DNA of 64,000 nt from Flavobacteriaceae bacterium GF1 (lineage in GTDB: Bacteria > Bacteroidota > Bacteroidia > Flavobacteriales > Flavobacteriaceae), in NCBI GenBank assembly GCA_009797885.1, contig WNKP01000007.1, positions 186,001 to 250,000 on the forward strand, given 5' to 3'. The translations under genes and the position numbers were made by a program. Each line of letters starts with the position of its first letter. The stretch's first letter is position 1. Shown here in pieces: positions 29,601-38,100 of the stretch. The notes under the pieces are model-generated. The model made no database searches. It saw only the letters and a list, made by a program, of their open reading frames with translations, and was not told the origin of the DNA.

Positions 29601-30003
29601 TATCTACCATAGTAACTCCAGTGGACCAGGAGCGCTGGCCCCCAGTTCCGGAGCTTTCGGAAATATCTTTGAATGTAAAGTTTCCGGTATTTAAATAAAG
29701 CTTGTTTTTACCTAGATTTGAGGTGAGGTATATGTCTACAAGACCATCATTGTTGATATCGCCCAAACCAACCCCACCACCATTATAAAAATTCCGGTAG
29801 CTGAATATATTGAAATCCCTATCGTTGTAAATGGTATTCTGGAACGACACCTTGGTTATGGTACTATCCAACAATACAAATAACCGATCATCATTAAGAA
29901 GCTGTTTTTGAGAAGTTGTATCGCTATGGGTACAAGAAAACAATGCGCTTTTAAAAACAATGACCAGGGATATCAAAAAAAAAGACTTTGGTGAGGTGTT
30001 CAT
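26647..30003 (-). CDS. large FG-GAP/VCBS-repeat lipoprotein with ASPIC/UnbV domain (paralogue)
   Basis: An 1118-residue paralogue of the next gene, with the same order: lipobox LFSC (Cys24), propeller 1 (DINNDGLVDIYL, DINADGLLDIYV, DYDLDGDLDAYI), ASPIC/UnbV module (AKGFQSSIPHTMTIGLG, VIVWPDLKRQ), then propeller 2 (DVNGDGNEDIYI, DADGDGDLDLLL). The two are clearly duplicated but diverged. Placement directly after susD suggests a surface role in binding or presenting the same glycan, but enzyme activity cannot be claimed. A hairpin lies between susD and this gene, so part of the susCD message may stop before it. Confidence 0.88.
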   Translation of the reverse strand: MNTSPKSFFLISLVIVFKSALFSCTHSDTTSQKQLLNDDRLFVLLDSTITKVSFQNTIYNDRDFNIFSYRNFYNGGGVGLGDINNDGLVDIYLTSNLGKNKLYLNTGNFTFKDISESSGTGGQRSWSTGVTMVDINADGLLDIYVCNSGNIKGDDQKNELFVNNGDLTFTESAELYNLADSGFTTHAAFFDYDLDGDLDAYILNNSFIPANTLNYSNKRDLRAENWNLPEVYRGGGDKLLKNVDGRFEDASQEAGIYGSLIGFGLGVTVGDINGDHYPDIYVSNDFFERDYLYINNQNGTFTEDLENYVSHLSLFSMGADMADINNDNKTDIFVTDMLPEDDERLKNTTNFDSYDVFNRKYNLGFYNQFMQNTLQINTGNESFFEIAHYANVSKTDWSWGALLFDMDNDGYKDIYVCNGIYHDLTNQDFIDFFANDIIRKMVLTGNKEEVEDVIDKMPKKPIPNYAFKNNGNLTFKKVSKAWGMDIPSFSNGAAYGDLDNDGDLDLVVNNVNQPAFIYENKTDSRFDHNYIKIRLKGEQPNTFGIGSNLEIYTKDKGVVRQEMITAKGFQSSIPHTMTIGLGTQVTIDSLVIVWPDLKRQSIIQVPTNTTLTLEQKAATPSTSKFHGGQESKHLLKKMVHTLEPHEEDAFVDFDYEGLISQMLSREGPAVAVGDVNGDGNEDIYIGSAFGTIGTLYLYEKGKFTPKSQTLFESNKPLEETAAALFDADGDGDLDLLLGYGGNDPNQRSTNRLFLNNGKGTFTQVRNLPATQHNISTIAPEDFDNDGDIDVVITSRSVPGIYGMDPKHLLLENDGSGNFKDVTERRGYPLQNIGMVTDATWVDFNNDGANELITVSDWGTPKIFKVERNRLQLLQNTTLDSLSGKWNTVRVLDIDNDGDKDIVLGNQGSNLPYRPAPGAPMKLYIGDFDKNGTIEQITTQTVGKKDKPIHIKGELTRQLNFLKKENLKFSEYATKSMEDLFDASILDEITVKTNVICESVLLINEGGEEFRLEQLPQEAQFSCINTILDLDVNADGLPDLLIGGNNYSLKPQFSRLDASFGSVFTRQSEGYEWVPFEQSGFFVKGQIQRLATIKDKEGDISIMAILNNAKPRFFRLNEN

Positions 30004-30091
30004 AAAAAAAATATGATGGCATCAAAAAACAGTTCATTGTTGTAGCCATCCTTGTAATTGATATAAATAAAAGTTAGGTCAATATCGCCCG

Positions 30092-30128
30092 GAAAAATGA
30101 AAAGGGTCCAAATAGGTTTGAACCCTTT
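30092..30128 (-). terminator. possible attenuating terminator after susD
   Basis: A 7-bp stem (30101-30107 with 30122-30128) extended by one mismatch and a further pair, with a T-rich minus-strand tail (TTTTCATTTTT). It lies 22 bp after the susD stop and could reduce read-through into the FG-GAP genes. Confidence 0.5.
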
Positions 30129-30149
30129 ATCATCCAACCTTGTAAAAGT

Positions 30150-31661
30150 TTATTGGTTTTGGGTCAAATTGGGATTTGCATCCAACTGTTGCTGCGGAAT
30201 AAAGAAAAACCTACGGTTAGGATCGGTTACCTCTTTGAATTCCCAGGTTTCCGTGGTGAATCTACCATGGCGTATCATATCCGGACGTCTTTTGCCTCCT
30301 AATATCAGTTCACGTCCACGCTCGTTGTAAACATCATCCAATGTAGGGTTTGGTATTGGATCCACCCCGGCCCGTTCCCGTATGGGATTGATCAATGCCG
30401 CTGCCTCGCCTACCTGTCCCAGTCTAATATGGGCTTCGGCTTTTGCCAACATAATCTCGGCCAGGCCAAAGACCACAAAATCAATGGCATGTTCATTACC
30501 GACCGGCGTGGCCGTCCTGGGATCATATTTGTTCCAACGGACACCCGCAGTTTCAATATCATCACCAGTAAGTCTCGGTGCAGAAATCTCCCTTGTGAAA
30601 ATCAACGGCCGACCTTGGCGATTTTCCAGCGGAGTAACCCCATCTGCATCAAACTGTTGCCCTTCCAAAAACCAAGCTGCTTTTCGGGCGTCAACATCTT
30701 CATAACGATCATAAAAAGAGGCCAACGTGGCCCAGCCGTTCCATCCACCACCGGGAGTGTTCATGGATTCCCCTTGGTTATAGTGAATCGTTCTTCTCGC
30801 AAAGTTCATACTATTTTGGGTTCCCGTACCCGGAACATTTTCGGGTACGACCCAGATATTCTCGGTCGAGGTCTCATTATCACCGGAGTAGTTGTTGGGC
30901 AGACCATCGGTAACAAGGGTGAATTGACCTGAATTAATGATGGCATCCGCTTGTGCAATAGCGTCTTCCCATCTTGGTGTGCCAAGATAGGTTTCAGCAT
31001 TTAAATACAGGTTGGTAAGTACAGCTCTTGCGGCATCTTGATCAATGGTACCCCTGGCATCAGCACTGGGAGCAAGATTTGGAATCGCCTCCAATAGTTC
31101 AGATTCAACAAACGAGAATAAGGCTTCCGGTGTGGAATTTGTGGGCAGATTGTTGGGGTCAATCTGTGCGTCGGTGACCAAAGGCGGGGTTTGGAAGAGA
31201 TCCAATAACTGCCAATAGGCATAAGCCCTTAGGGTCTTGGCCTGTGCAAGACCGTCCAACTGTGAGGCGTTTAGATCGCCAAGACTTTCAATGGTTTCAA
31301 TAAGCGAATTAGACCGAGCCACAAATCTATATAAGTCTACCCAAGTGTTGTTTGCCGGGGGATGCTCTACGGTCCACGTATGTTGGTGGGTAGCCAATGG
31401 AATACCACCATCGTCCCAATCCCCACCCCTTATGGGGATGAACAACTCGTCTGTGGATAGCGTCTGCAGACCCAAAATACTACCTGCAATCTCATTTTGG
31501 GCCCTATATACACTGGCCAATCCCTGGGCAATCTCCCCTTCGGTAGTAAAGAAAGTGGATCCTTCAAATTGGTCAAATAATTCTTCGTCCAAATCGGTAC
31601 AGGCCGAAGCTAGCAGTAGGGCCGCACCTAAACTCAATGTTAAAAATTTACTTTTTTTCAT
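30150..31661 (-). CDS. susD: SusD/RagB-family surface glycan-binding lipoprotein
   Basis: A 503-residue lipoprotein (lipobox LASAC, Cys21) that caps the SusC channel and binds oligosaccharide at the cell surface. Family landmarks are the N-terminal DLDEELFDQFEGSTFF, the TPR-helical core with ALRAYAYWQLLDLFQTPPL near residue 140, and the C-terminal ERGRELILGGKRRPDMIRHG. It starts 9 bp after susC, the standard SusCD order. SusD here is a family symbol, not proof of starch use. Confidence 0.94.
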   Translation of the reverse strand: MKKSKFLTLSLGAALLLASACTDLDEELFDQFEGSTFFTTEGEIAQGLASVYRAQNEIAGSILGLQTLSTDELFIPIRGGDWDDGGIPLATHQHTWTVEHPPANNTWVDLYRFVARSNSLIETIESLGDLNASQLDGLAQAKTLRAYAYWQLLDLFQTPPLVTDAQIDPNNLPTNSTPEALFSFVESELLEAIPNLAPSADARGTIDQDAARAVLTNLYLNAETYLGTPRWEDAIAQADAIINSGQFTLVTDGLPNNYSGDNETSTENIWVVPENVPGTGTQNSMNFARRTIHYNQGESMNTPGGGWNGWATLASFYDRYEDVDARKAAWFLEGQQFDADGVTPLENRQGRPLIFTREISAPRLTGDDIETAGVRWNKYDPRTATPVGNEHAIDFVVFGLAEIMLAKAEAHIRLGQVGEAAALINPIRERAGVDPIPNPTLDDVYNERGRELILGGKRRPDMIRHGRFTTETWEFKEVTDPNRRFFFIPQQQLDANPNLTQNQ

Positions 31662-31670
31662 AACTTTTTT

Positions 31671-34646
31671 TTAAAAATTAACATTTATGCCCACAGAAAT
31701 CGTCGTGGGCCTTGGGTAAGTCAGGTAGTCTACACCGACTATTTGTATGTTTCCGTTATCATCATCCACAATCTGGGTATTTACCTCAGGATCTGGGCCA
31801 TTATACGATGAGATCAAGAAAACATTCTGTGCGGACAGGGTGATACGTGCGGTATCCCCCAAGTTGAAAAAACCGTTTTGCAAGGTATAGCCCAGTGACA
31901 CATTATCCAATCTAAAGAAAGATCCGTCTTCCAAAAACCGTGAAGAGAACTGTCTTGAGGCACCTTCGGTACTTTCACCCTCTTCAATAAAGCCACGAAT
32001 TAGGTTACGACTACTGACCCGTGTCGGCAGGCCGAAGGTCTGGTTGGTATTGTTGAAGATGTCAATGCCGGAAACACCCCTAAAGAAGAGTCTAAAATCC
32101 CAGTTCTTATACTGTAGGTTTGACGTCAGGGAATAGGTAAAATCTGGCTGGGAATCCCCGATAAAGGTACGGTCGTCAATATCTACATCCCCATCGCCAT
32201 TTAAATCCGCATAGGTTTCCTGGCCGTCTACAATACCATCAAATACCCGCCCGTAAAATGCGCCCAAGGGCTGACCAACTTCAATCCGGAAAATATTGTC
32301 GCCACTGGCACCTTCCCCGGATACATTGCCATAGGCAATGAATTCACGTGAAAATTCGGAACTGCTTAAAGAGGTGACCTCATTGTCAAGAGTGGCAAAT
32401 ACCGCACCCAAATCCCATTTCAGGTTGGATGTGCTAATGGCGGAAAAATTGATGCTCCCCTCAAAACCCTGGTTGCGAACACTGCCCACGTTGGCTAAAA
32501 TCTGATTGGGATCGGCAGGTTGCGGTAAGGGTATTTCAAACAAAAGGTCATCGGTATCCGATATGTAGTATTCAAAAGTACCGGAAAGCCGCCCGTCCAG
32601 AACGCCCCAATCCAAACCTATGTTAAGCGTAGAGGTCTCCTCCCACTTCAAATCAGGGTTGGCAAAATTATTAAAGAAAACAGCCTGTAGTATCTCATTA
32701 CCATTGTTAAACTGGTCTTCCGCTTCCAACGTGGCCAGAGATCGATAATTCCCAATTTCTTGGTTACCAATGGTACCATAAGAGGCTCTTAATTTAAGAT
32801 TGGTAAAAGTGTTCTGGGATTCCATAAAATCTTCGTTCGTAATATTCCATGCACCCGAAAATGCGGGAAAATAGCCCCACTTATTGTCATCACCAAATCG
32901 CGTGGATCCATCAGCCCTGAAAGTAACCCCTAAGATATACTTGCTTTGATGGCTGTATTGCGCCCTACCGTAAAATGAGACCAATTTGGAACCTTCGCGC
33001 TCAACTCGTGGTCTTTCCGGAGCAGGTTGGTTGGTATCAAAACTATTACTTCCAAGATTTGGGAAGGAAAGGTCTATCGCACGAACTCCGAAACCACTAT
33101 TATCAAACTGTTGAAAAGAGTATCCCCCCACAATTTGTAGGTTGTTTGCATCGTTGGCACCAAAAAAATTGTCATAGGTAAAAAAGGTTTCCAAGACTTT
33201 TGACTGTACCGTAGCGGTATTTCTTTCGACACTACTGAATGCGTCGCCGGGTATTTCATCGGATCGAAGGACACTTCGTTCCCCTTGGTTGTAATCAAAA
33301 CCAAGTCTTGCTGTTCCCGTGAAATTTTTGAACAGTTTGGCGTTCGCCTCGAAGCTACCCAATAAACGGGTTTCAAAACCACGGTCGGTGACACCTTCAA
33401 TTAACTGAACAGGATTGTTAAAGTTACCATTTACGGAAAAACTTCCATCCTCCTGACGAACGGGCTGCGTTGGACTGTAATTGAATGTTCCATTTAAAAG
33501 ACCACCGTTAAAACCACCGGCTTGTTCATTTGGGGCAAACCCTCTATTGATTCGTGAAACCGTCAGGTTGGTTGATAAGGTCAGTTTGTCATCCAACACG
33601 GATTGTGAAAAATTAAAACGCCCTGTAATCCGTTCTAGATAGGAGTCTGGAAGCACACCTTCAGTGTCACTATAGTTTAAAGAAGCAAAGTAATTATTGC
33701 CTTCCCCACCACCGCTCATGGTGATGTTATGGTTTTGGCTATATCCAACCTGATAGATTTCATCTTCCCAGTCCGTGTTTCCACCTGAATCAGTGATGTC
33801 TACCGGAACATTTAAGCTTCGCAATTCATCGGCAGAGTAGGTGTCAAACCCTTTGCGCACAAAAGAAATGGAACTGTTATGGGTATATGAAAACTTGGCT
33901 TCCCCGGACTGCCCACGTTTGGTGGTAATCAGAATAACACCATTTGAACCCCTCGAACCATAAATGGCAGCCGCGGCAGCGTCTTTTAAGACGTTGATGG
34001 AGGCAATGTCCTGAGGGTTTAAAAACGCCAATGGATTTCCGGTATCCTCGTTAAAGCTCCCTTCATTCGACAATGATGATCGGTTATCGATTGGCACACC
34101 GTCAATAATATAGAGCGGGGCATTACTTGCCGTTATGGACTTACCACCACGAATTCTAATATTTAAACCGGCTCCCGGTTCACCACTGGATGGGGTTATA
34201 CTGACACCGGCGGCTTTCCCTTGAATTAATTCTTCCGGAGCATTGATAACCCCCTGGTAAAATTCGTCCTCACCTACGGAGATTACCGATGTAGTCTGAT
34301 CTTCTTTTCTTACCGTACCATATCCAATAATGACCACCTCATCCAAAGCTTCGGCATCCTCTACCAAAGTAACGTTAATCGTTGAGCGTCCATTGACTCC
34401 AACTTCTTGTGAGGCATATCCAATATAACTAATCACTAGGGTCGCATTGTTTGCAACACCATCCAATGTATAATTTCCATCAAAATCGGTTTGTGTACCG
34501 TTGGTTGTGCCCTTAACTACAACACTTGCCCCTGGTAAAGGCCCGTTTGCATCAGATACTGTACCCGATACGGTTTGGGCTTGCATTGTTACCATGCATA
34601 AAAGTGTGCTGGACAACAGTAAACTTTTAAGTAACGTAATCTTCAT
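31671..34646 (-). CDS. susC: SusC/RagA-family TonB-linked outer-membrane transporter
   Basis: A 991-residue TonB-dependent oligosaccharide importer. After the signal peptide (ends MVTMQAQ), a carboxypeptidase-like domain shows QTVSGTVSDANGPLPGASVV and VISYIGYASQEV. The plug then begins DEVVIIGYGTVRKEDQTTS, the SusC hallmark, with IRIRGGKSITASNAPLYIID and YGSRGSNGVILITTK. The barrel ends in PRPTTISVGINVNF. It is co-transcribed with susD. The regulator diverging on the other side probably controls it. Confidence 0.95.
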   Translation of the reverse strand: MKITLLKSLLLSSTLLCMVTMQAQTVSGTVSDANGPLPGASVVVKGTTNGTQTDFDGNYTLDGVANNATLVISYIGYASQEVGVNGRSTINVTLVEDAEALDEVVIIGYGTVRKEDQTTSVISVGEDEFYQGVINAPEELIQGKAAGVSITPSSGEPGAGLNIRIRGGKSITASNAPLYIIDGVPIDNRSSLSNEGSFNEDTGNPLAFLNPQDIASINVLKDAAAAAIYGSRGSNGVILITTKRGQSGEAKFSYTHNSSISFVRKGFDTYSADELRSLNVPVDITDSGGNTDWEDEIYQVGYSQNHNITMSGGGEGNNYFASLNYSDTEGVLPDSYLERITGRFNFSQSVLDDKLTLSTNLTVSRINRGFAPNEQAGGFNGGLLNGTFNYSPTQPVRQEDGSFSVNGNFNNPVQLIEGVTDRGFETRLLGSFEANAKLFKNFTGTARLGFDYNQGERSVLRSDEIPGDAFSSVERNTATVQSKVLETFFTYDNFFGANDANNLQIVGGYSFQQFDNSGFGVRAIDLSFPNLGSNSFDTNQPAPERPRVEREGSKLVSFYGRAQYSHQSKYILGVTFRADGSTRFGDDNKWGYFPAFSGAWNITNEDFMESQNTFTNLKLRASYGTIGNQEIGNYRSLATLEAEDQFNNGNEILQAVFFNNFANPDLKWEETSTLNIGLDWGVLDGRLSGTFEYYISDTDDLLFEIPLPQPADPNQILANVGSVRNQGFEGSINFSAISTSNLKWDLGAVFATLDNEVTSLSSSEFSREFIAYGNVSGEGASGDNIFRIEVGQPLGAFYGRVFDGIVDGQETYADLNGDGDVDIDDRTFIGDSQPDFTYSLTSNLQYKNWDFRLFFRGVSGIDIFNNTNQTFGLPTRVSSRNLIRGFIEEGESTEGASRQFSSRFLEDGSFFRLDNVSLGYTLQNGFFNLGDTARITLSAQNVFLISSYNGPDPEVNTQIVDDDNGNIQIVGVDYLTYPRPTTISVGINVNF

Positions 34647-34735
34647 AAATCATTAATTTTAAGTTTTGGTTATTTATTTCAGTTTCAAGTTTTTCGTTTT
34701 GTTCAATTTTTAAGGATTAACCCTTTCATCCAGCC

Positions 34736-34939
34736 TTATTTTTCCTGTGGTAAACAGGATTCTTTCATAAACCATTTAACTATTGGTATTCCCCTGCCCA
34801 TTAAGGTTTCCAACTTTGGATTCTGCTTTATTTGTTCTTTCCAATACGCATTGCCCTCCTTAGTGGGGGCATTTACCCAGTTTTTGAATTTTTCATCCAG
34901 CAACAGTTGAGTCAGTTGGGTGTACTCAAAGGGAGTCAT
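34736..34939 (-). CDS. FecR-like N-terminal stub (truncated anti-sigma factor or free-standing domain)
   Basis: A 67-residue frame whose sequence LLLDEKFKNWVNAPTKEGN and YWKEQIKQNPKLETLM resembles the N-terminal sigma-binding segment of Bacteroidota FecR proteins. Full FecR proteins continue for 250 or more residues with a membrane helix and periplasmic domain; here the frame ends with KWFMKESCLPQEK and nothing similar follows before susC, 89 bp on. It may be a relic of a sigma/anti-sigma pair that once controlled susC, or a functional mini anti-sigma factor. No sigma gene is adjacent. Confidence 0.5.
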   Translation of the reverse strand: MTPFEYTQLTQLLLDEKFKNWVNAPTKEGNAYWKEQIKQNPKLETLMGRGIPIVKWFMKESCLPQEK

Positions 34940-35086
34940 TACTATTAAATTCTTGATTTAATCTCAATACTTTATATAGTAAAGACACGACTCTTAAAAA
35001 GAACATTCTGAATATTGAGGGCAGCTATCGAGAAATTCATTAAAAAAACGGATTTCTTTTTGCGAATGCCATATTTTTATCATCTT

Positions 35087-35106
35087 TACTCTATTGGGGT
35101 AGAGTA
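35087..35106 (+). promoter_or_regulatory. leader hairpin at the start of the hybrid regulator gene
   Basis: TACTCTA at 35087-35093 and its complement at 35100-35106 form a perfect 7-bp stem with loop TTGGGG, ending two bases before the ATG. Such a structure at the ribosome landing site could limit translation, or it could be a protein-binding dyad. No T-run follows, so it is not a terminator. Confidence 0.45.
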
Positions 35107-35108
35107 AA

Positions 35109-38100
35109 ATGCGGTTACGATTGTTGAGGCGACATATTGTCATTTTCCTATTGGCCATACCGGCCTATGCTTGGAGCCAAGCACTTAATGGCTTTGAGCA
35201 TCTTTCCATATCGGATGGTCTGTCCCATAATGAAGTACAGTGTATAGTACAGGACAAAAGCGGGTATCTATGGATAGGCACCTATGATGGCCTAAACCGA
35301 TATAATGGATGTTCATTTGATATTTTTCAGAAAGGAAGTGGAGATGATTCCGGTTTGCCCGATGGCAATATTTACTCCCTATTGGTTGATCGTTACGGAG
35401 CACTATGGGTAGGTTCCAAATACGGAGGATTAGCGCGATTTGACCCCGAAAGGGAAACTTTCGAAAAATGGCAGCATGATCCCAATGACCCTAACAGTAT
35501 ATCGGACGACTGGATTTTTACCATGTACGAGGATGCCATGGGCCAAATCTGGATAGGGACAAGCTACGGCTTGAATAAAATTGTATTCCAGGAGTTCCAG
35601 GAACCAAACCAAAGGGAAATAGCTTTTTTTGAACAGTACCACCACACCCAGGATCCCGACCGAAAGATTCAGAAGATAGTACAACAAGGAGATATCCTTT
35701 ATTTGGCCACTTCTGAGGGAATACTGCTTTTTGATACTCAAAAGAAAGCTTATATATCATCCTATCTGGACCATGACAATCATACTTTTAAAGACAAGAA
35801 CGATATTTCTGGGGGTATACTCTTTGCTAAACAGGACAGCTTGATCGTAGGGTCCCATTCAGGAATCTACCATCTTGATCTTAAGGATTCCAGTTTAGAA
35901 CCTATGACGTTTGATTTTCAGGATAAAATGGAGATTTCACGTGTTAATGCCATTCTGGAAGACAAAGGGAAAAACCTCTGGATTGGTTTTAATGACGGTT
36001 TGGTCCTTTACGATACAAAAGAACACCATTCCCAACGGTTTATGCACGATTTCAGAAATCCGGTATCCCTTTCGGACAACCAGGTCCTGGCACTCTATGA
36101 GGATGCCTCTGGAATTGTTTGGATAGGAACAGGGGCAGGGGTTAGCAAATATGATCCCAATAAGGCAAAGTTCCCCCTCACCCATCCTGAAATAAATCTT
36201 GCCCCGGATCAGTATAAACGATCGTTTAAATCGGCCTTTACAAGTTCTGATGGGCATGATTGGATCGGAAACGACAGTGGACTTTATGAGTTTTCCGGGG
36301 ATACTTTGATCAATTCCTTTGTTCCGGATGACAATAGGTATTCCATTTCCAGAGGAGGTGTCACTAAAATCATGGAAATGGACAATGGGGATATGATGGT
36401 GGCCACATGGGGTGGTGGACTGAACCGTTTGGATCGAAAAATCAATCGTTTCCACCGCTATGGCTATTCTTTCAGCGAAGGGATGAACACCAATGATCAA
36501 TTGAGTTGTTGTATAACCGATATGCTGAAAGATGCCAACGGAACCCTATGGTTAAGTACGCTTTACGGCTTTTTGGAAAGGTTTGATAGTCAAAAGGATA
36601 CTTTTAAATCGTTTAAACTAGGGGAGTGGATATGGGACATTTGGTTGGATGAAGGTTCTCAGGAACTGTTTGCGGCAACCGAGAACGGCCTGGTTCTGTT
36701 TGATGTCAATACGGGGCAAATGGAGCATTTTGTCCACCAGGAAGACAATCCCAACAGTATAGGCCATAACCGTACATGGGCCGTTTTCAACGATTCCAAC
36801 AACAGAATTTGGGTGGGCACATATAGAGGATTGGAAGCTTTTGACCGTACCACCAACACCTTCACCCTCCATACGGATACTACATTAGATCACCTTTCGG
36901 TCTATACCATTTTAGAGGATGAAACGGGCAATCTGTGGTTAGGGACACAAAACGGTATTTCCAAGTTTGATCCCGATCTCAATGTATTTAGACATTTCAC
37001 GGCGGAAGACGGTGCCTATCCAGAATCCAAATGGGCGTATAAAAGTCCAGATAAAAAAATGTTCTTTGGGGGCGCTGGGGGTTTCAATCATTTTGATCCC
37101 ACTTCCATTAAAATCAATGAGCGTATTCCAGAAGTCGTTTTTACAGAGTTCAAAATTTTCAACGAATCCGTGGAACTGGGAGCTGATTCACCCCTTCAGC
37201 GCGCGATCAATGTTTCCGAACAAATAACCCTTCCGTATCGATCCAACGTGTTTTCCATAGAATTTGCCTCACTCAATTATTCTTCTACATCCAAAAACAA
37301 CTATGCCTATAAACTTGAGGGTTTTGATGAGGACTGGAACTATTCGGGTGCCCGAAGAACGGCCAGCTACACCAATCTAAACCCTGGGGAGTACCTGTTC
37401 AGGGTAAGGGGATCAAATAATGACCACGTCTGGAACAATGAAGGTGCATCCCTAAAAATCCATATTACACCACCTTTTTGGGGCACATGGTGGTTTAGGA
37501 TTTTGTTGGTCGTTTTTATCCTTGCCATTGTTGTAGTATGGTTTCAAGTCCGTTTCCATCAAATCAGGAAGAAGAAGCTTATCCTGGAAAAATTGGTCCG
37601 AAAACGTACCGGGGAACTGGAAATCATAAACCGATCACTAGAAGAACAAAAACAGCAGGTATTGGTCAAAAACGAGGCTTTGGAAGTTATGGCGAAGGAA
37701 GTGCGGCGATCGTCCCAAATGCGAACCAATTTTTTTACCAATGTCTCCCATGAATTCCGAACCCCCCTTACTTTGATCATAGCCCCACTGGAAAAGCTTC
37801 TGGAAGAAACCAGGAACAGTCCCAAAATAAACAGGTCCATAGAACTGGCCACTAAGAATTCGCGAAGGTTGCTTAGGTTGATCAATCAATTGTTGGACGT
37901 TTCCAAAATCGATGGCGGTTTTATGAAATTAAAATTGGAAGAGGGAAACATAACGGCCCTTATTGAGCAAATATTCCACTCCTTTAATTTTAGGGCGGAA
38001 AAACATAATATTCAATACAAGTTTTTTTCGCAATTGGATAATTCCCGGTGCTATTTTGATGCCGATAAATTGGAAAAAATAATTTATAACTTGATTGACA

